A stretch of DNA of 20,672 nucleotides from Perkinsus chesapeaki (taxonomy: Eukaryota; Perkinsozoa; Perkinsida; Perkinsidae), in contig JAAPAO010000614.1 of NCBI GenBank assembly GCA_013115145.1, forward strand, positions 1 through 20,672, in the 5' to 3' direction. The notes beneath the pieces are model-generated. The model did no database searches, was not told the origin of the DNA, and worked only from the letters and a program-made list of their open reading frames with translations. Of this stretch, positions 17,512-20,672 are shown piece after piece (positions within the stretch are counted from its first letter, which is position 1; each line of letters begins with the position of its first letter). The position numbers and the translations under genes were made by a program.

Positions 17512-19328
17512 ATGCTTCAACCATCTAAAGTGTCGAATTCACACTCGACACGTACGGGCACCCAAACGGGTGATTTTTTGAAACTTCATCAACGCCGGGA
17601 GGTTCAAGCACCAATCGAAAGTGCATGCCATCCGGATTACAACGGTGTCTGGGATGATGTCAGATTCGATCAGGTTGCGGAGAAATGCGAGATTAACATT
17701 CGATAATTTACGTTGGGCCGCCAGAAATTTTCTAAAATTCTATTTTCTCAGGGGATAGGGCCCGTGCGCAGTTGAATCGTATACCAATGGAAAGAGCAAC
17801 GAATTTCTGATCCAGTGCTACCATTTCATCCTCAGACTCGATCGACATCACATTCAGATCGGCGCTGGACATTTTTTTTGACCAGACTGTAAATTGATCT
17901 AGAACGCATCAGCTCGGAAAGGAGAACAACGTTGCCACAACAGTTTCATTAATCGGATTCTCGCTGGCAGAGTATCTTGGATATATAACTATCTGTGCAA
18001 CTTCTAGAACCATCCTCAGGAGCTGAAGCCCGCGACATTGCAACTCAATTACAACACCCAATTCGTGAACAACGGGTGGATATCTCGCAGCGCGCTAGGG
18101 CGAGCGCTCCACCAAACTCGACAGTGAGTCTGTCCTAGTCCAGAACACAGTAGCACTCCTCGAATTGTATTCGCTTTACTGGAAGACTTTACTCGTCCTG
18201 ATTACAGAGTAAAGGGTGGCAACCAAAACCTCTGGAATGTCCGTAGAGCCGAATACTCAAGAGCTACATCAGATAATGTGAGATGCGCAGAGTATGTGAT
18301 CAACTGGAGCATACAGCCAGTAATCAACTTGAGACCAACATCCCGACTCATGCTGAATACTCTCACGTATGTACACAGAATATAGGACGTTGAGGCGTCG
18401 CATTACGTTAGCAGGTCACACGCTGCTCTGCAGAGTCCAGCGGGAGAAGCGGGAATGCTACACTCATCGAAAAATGTATGATGGAGCTCTCGCCTAGTCT
18501 CTTTTATTCTGGGGGAGCAAGAAGAAGACATTTAGAGAGATTGCAGCTTGAACACAGCCTGCATGCATTGGCTATCAGGCACGTCGTATCTCCGGAGGAC
18601 CCTGCATAGGCTCCTCGGATGAAGTATCACCATGCTTCATCGGAGGCTGGCGTTTTTGGCACCTAATAAACGACCAGGGCCTGTATTTACAGCCCCGTGA
18701 GTATCTCCCAGCCCTTCGAGATAGCACATTCATTGCAGGACTATCAGTCTATCAGTCTAATAATAGTATTAGACCTCCTGAAGTATTCTGTTTTCGACTG
18801 TTCGAGTGACTTGTGTTCAGTTGGTACCACCAACTTGGTGGTGGAATACGTGCGAGTTTCCGCCAGTACATGGCAAGCAAGGAGTTCCAGACTGCTCTCG
18901 ATGCCTTGGGGCTAATGATGCTCACCGAACTTGGAAAGGTCAACGCAAAGCTTGACATGGTTATTGGGCGAGTAGACCGACTCTGCCATCAATTCGGAGC
19001 ACAAGGTGTCCACTGGCCGAAGAGAGAGATTATTGTTGAGGCTTCACTCGTGGATGACGATGATGACAGCTCGACAGGCACACCCCAGAAGAATACTCAG
19101 GCCAATGAGGAATCTTTAAGGGAGATTAGCAGAGAAGCTAACAGTGAAAGCGACAAATGCAGCGAAACGTCGAATAGGCGCACTGACAGCAACGCGGTGA
19201 TCGGGTCTAAGATCCTAGAAACCAGTGAGCACACCAACGACAACGGAAACCCTCTACGAAACTCGATCGACGAAGTTCGGACGAAATCGGTAGGGAATGC
19301 GTTGGACCGGCAAAGTGAGTTAACATGA
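17512..19328 (+). CDS. hypothetical multi-exon protein, globin-like segment possible
   Basis: The better exons are 17944-17971, 18008-18123, 18154-18370, 18415-18582 (or 18585), 18693-~18782 and ~18821 (or 18867)-19328. The 44-nt intron 18371-18414 and the 36-nt intron 17972-18007 are clean. The 30-nt gap 18124-18153 is short for an intron. The ATG at 17512 opens a 65-codon frame, but its joining to later exons (with coding-like pieces at 17759-17880) is unresolved. The segment LERLQLEHSLHALAIRHV, then PREYLPALRDS, resembles helices F-G of globins with a proximal-type His. This is weak, and I did not confirm the distal half. The C-terminal 170 residues are a helix (ALGLMMLTELGKVNAKLDMV) followed by an acidic Ser/Asn-rich tail. 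An in-frame TGA at 18807-18809 must fall in an intron if the model holds. Confidence 0.45.
18613..18646. repeat. 12-bp hairpin in a ~110-nt intron
   Basis: CCTCGGATGAAG (18613-18624) pairs with CTTCATCGGAGG (18635-18646) with one mismatch and a 10-nt loop. It lies inside the proposed intron 18583-18692. Confidence 0.8.
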
Positions 19329-19831
19329 ATCGTCACTGGCGATTCGGCAGGTGTGCTGGTCATCAGGTGAGGGTCTCTGTTACATGCGATCGTTCTTAGG
19401 ACCACCAACTAGTCGGCAGACAATCACTTCAACACCAGTAATTAATAGGGCTTTTATTGCTGCAACAACAGGACGAAAACGACGGCGAAGCGAGGCTGTA
19501 GGCGCACCATGACGCAGTACTGTTTAAACTAGTATAACCTTCAGTTTGGTTTCTGAGATTCTAAAATTTAATAGTTTCTTAATCGCGTGCATTATCTGCA
19601 GTCGGTTTTTACTTTAGTTTTGGCACTGTAGACTCAGGCGATAATAGATTAGTAGAGTAGCATTACCTATGTAATATTGGGAACCACGACGTCTCCTAGT
19701 GGGTTGCTTCCAATGTGCGTTCCTTCAACTCAATTGCATTGCACAACTATATCTTCGCGATAAACCTTCGTCGTTCGGAATCTTGTGGGCGACTTGGGGC
19801 TGCTTGTTATCGACATTCGTAGGCCTCTCAG
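19329..19831. other. gap, probably containing upstream exons of the next gene
   Basis: AT-rich at ~19540-19640. A coding-like fragment with TFVVRNL precedes a 47-nt intron-like segment (19785-19831, GTGGGC...CTCTCAG). However, its own upstream frame is closed by TAA with no acceptor between, so I do not call it. Confidence 0.35.
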
Positions 19832-20170
19832 GTAGATTACTTTGTTGATATCGAAATAAGAGTCCAAACTGAACACAAGGCATACAAGACTCAGGTATGC
19901 TCGAGATATGTGACAAGGCAAGGCGTGAAAGTTCGTTAGGTTAATCTATTCCGCAAAGGACGTCTGATGACGCAGCTAATGAAGTTACTAAGCAGAGAAC
20001 CTCATCTTAAAGAAGCGGTATCGAATCGACATCCGTGGAGCGTCTACGGTCACCTCAACGGGTCCGATATCGAGCTCGATCCAGAAGTCCCGGCCGAGAC
20101 GGCGAGTGTCCACGAATACCTTATCGTCCGATTGACAGCGCCCAACTCCGCTAGTACTAAGGTGGCCTAA
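19832..20170 (+). CDS. hypothetical protein, 3' exons only (5' part unresolved)
   Basis: The exons are 19832-19930 and 19976-20170, joined by a 45-nt phase-0 intron (19931-19975, GTTCGT...CGCAG). The product begins VDYFVDIEIRVQTEHKAYKT after a good acceptor (CCTCTCAG). It continues with LMKLLSREPHLKEAVSNRHP and SVYGHLNGSDIELDPEVPAE and stops at TAA 20168-20170. The start of the gene is not identified, so this is a partial model of 97 residues. No family is recognised. Coding character rests on uninterrupted frame across a canonical mini-intron and on ordinary amino-acid composition. Confidence 0.45.
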
Positions 20171-20672
20171 GTTCCCCATCCTTTCCTGGGCTCCGTTATG
20201 CATGCCACTTCCTGATTTATTAGTAGTATATTAGCCTACAATTTAGTTTCATGTTTGGTTAACAGGCAATCGATTATAAAGTCTATGATGGCATCCATTG
20301 TGGGCAATAAAAGTAACGGCGTCTGTCCCAGAAACACTCCATGAGTCTCGGGAGAAAGATACCGTACTTCTCGCGAAGAACTTCATGAACTAGAGCGATG
20401 TGTAGCCATTATCGCATCATAACACTTCGGAGTGAAACTTGATTATTGAAGTCATCGGATTACACTCGAAATAAGCTGACGAGTATCCTCGAATGATGGC
20501 CCTCTTTACCCTAATTCTCATCCACCACGAATTTCCAGTGAGTTTTCTTTCACAGCTCCCCGTGACGACTATGTTAGTTCATAGATGCTTTGCACTATAT
20601 TACCCGGCCTTTCCTCCCTGGCGGTGGGGCGCGGGCCGGAGGCCGCCGTAGCGACCTCGGCAAATGGGCCGA
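20171..20672. other. terminal stretch, no gene recognised
   Basis: No convincing exon. From ~20610 the composition jumps to very GC-rich (GGCGGTGGGGCGCGGGCCGG onward), unlike anything else in the window. The change is cut off by the window edge. Confidence 0.4.

Noticed and set aside
18807-18809. In-frame TGA as evidence for a reassigned stop codon
   Set aside because: In-frame introns of 66 or 84 nt can remove it, and RPLP0 and other genes use ordinary stops. Only the metX TGA lacks a comfortable splicing explanation.
1-20672. CRISPR arrays, tRNA, rRNA or bacterial operons
   Set aside because: I saw no regularly spaced short repeats, no cloverleaf with recognisable T-loop sequence, no rRNA signature and no ribosome-binding-site-driven gene clusters.

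Overview
This looks like nuclear DNA from a flagellated protist. Every gene I could rebuild is split by GT-AG introns, many of only 36-50 nt. One gene encodes the universal 60S stalk protein P0, and another is a Dpy-30/GAF protein of the kind found in ciliary radial spokes. The style (many mini-introns, mixed strands, predicted organelle leaders) suggests an alveolate such as Perkinsus. That placement is inference; no marker in the window proves it.

Layout. 525-1217 (-): a short protein with an internal duplication and a possible signal peptide. About 1845-2646: two tandem copies of a ~410 bp repeat. 2924-4188 (-): RPLP0, two exons, whose single intron holds a third, almost identical copy of the 170 bp repeat core. 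4189-4360: a compact divergent promoter with an 18 bp palindrome. 4361-8778 (+): a 19-exon Dpy-30/GAF protein, reconstructed here as 650 aa with every exon phase closing except one uncertain junction. 9022-10296 (+): a small protein with a hydrophobic then basic leader. 10374-11029 (+): a small CxxC-rich, RING-like protein. 11552-14254 (+): homoserine O-acetyltransferase (MetX), ten exons, with one in-frame TGA near its N-terminus. 14355-15440 (+): an unrecognised seven-exon gene. 15924-17396 (-): an unrecognised multi-exon gene, containing a twin-hairpin element. 17512-19328 (+): a multi-exon gene, possibly globin-like in its middle, with unsettled 5' exons. 19832-20170 (+): the 3' exons of another unrecognised gene.

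The genes do not form a pathway. They are a housekeeping ribosomal gene, a motility gene, a methionine-biosynthesis gene and several lineage-specific genes. The recurring themes are structural. Introns fall into a tight ~40-50 nt class and a longer class. The longer introns repeatedly carry inverted repeats or palindromes, and one carries a recent copy of a structured repeat.
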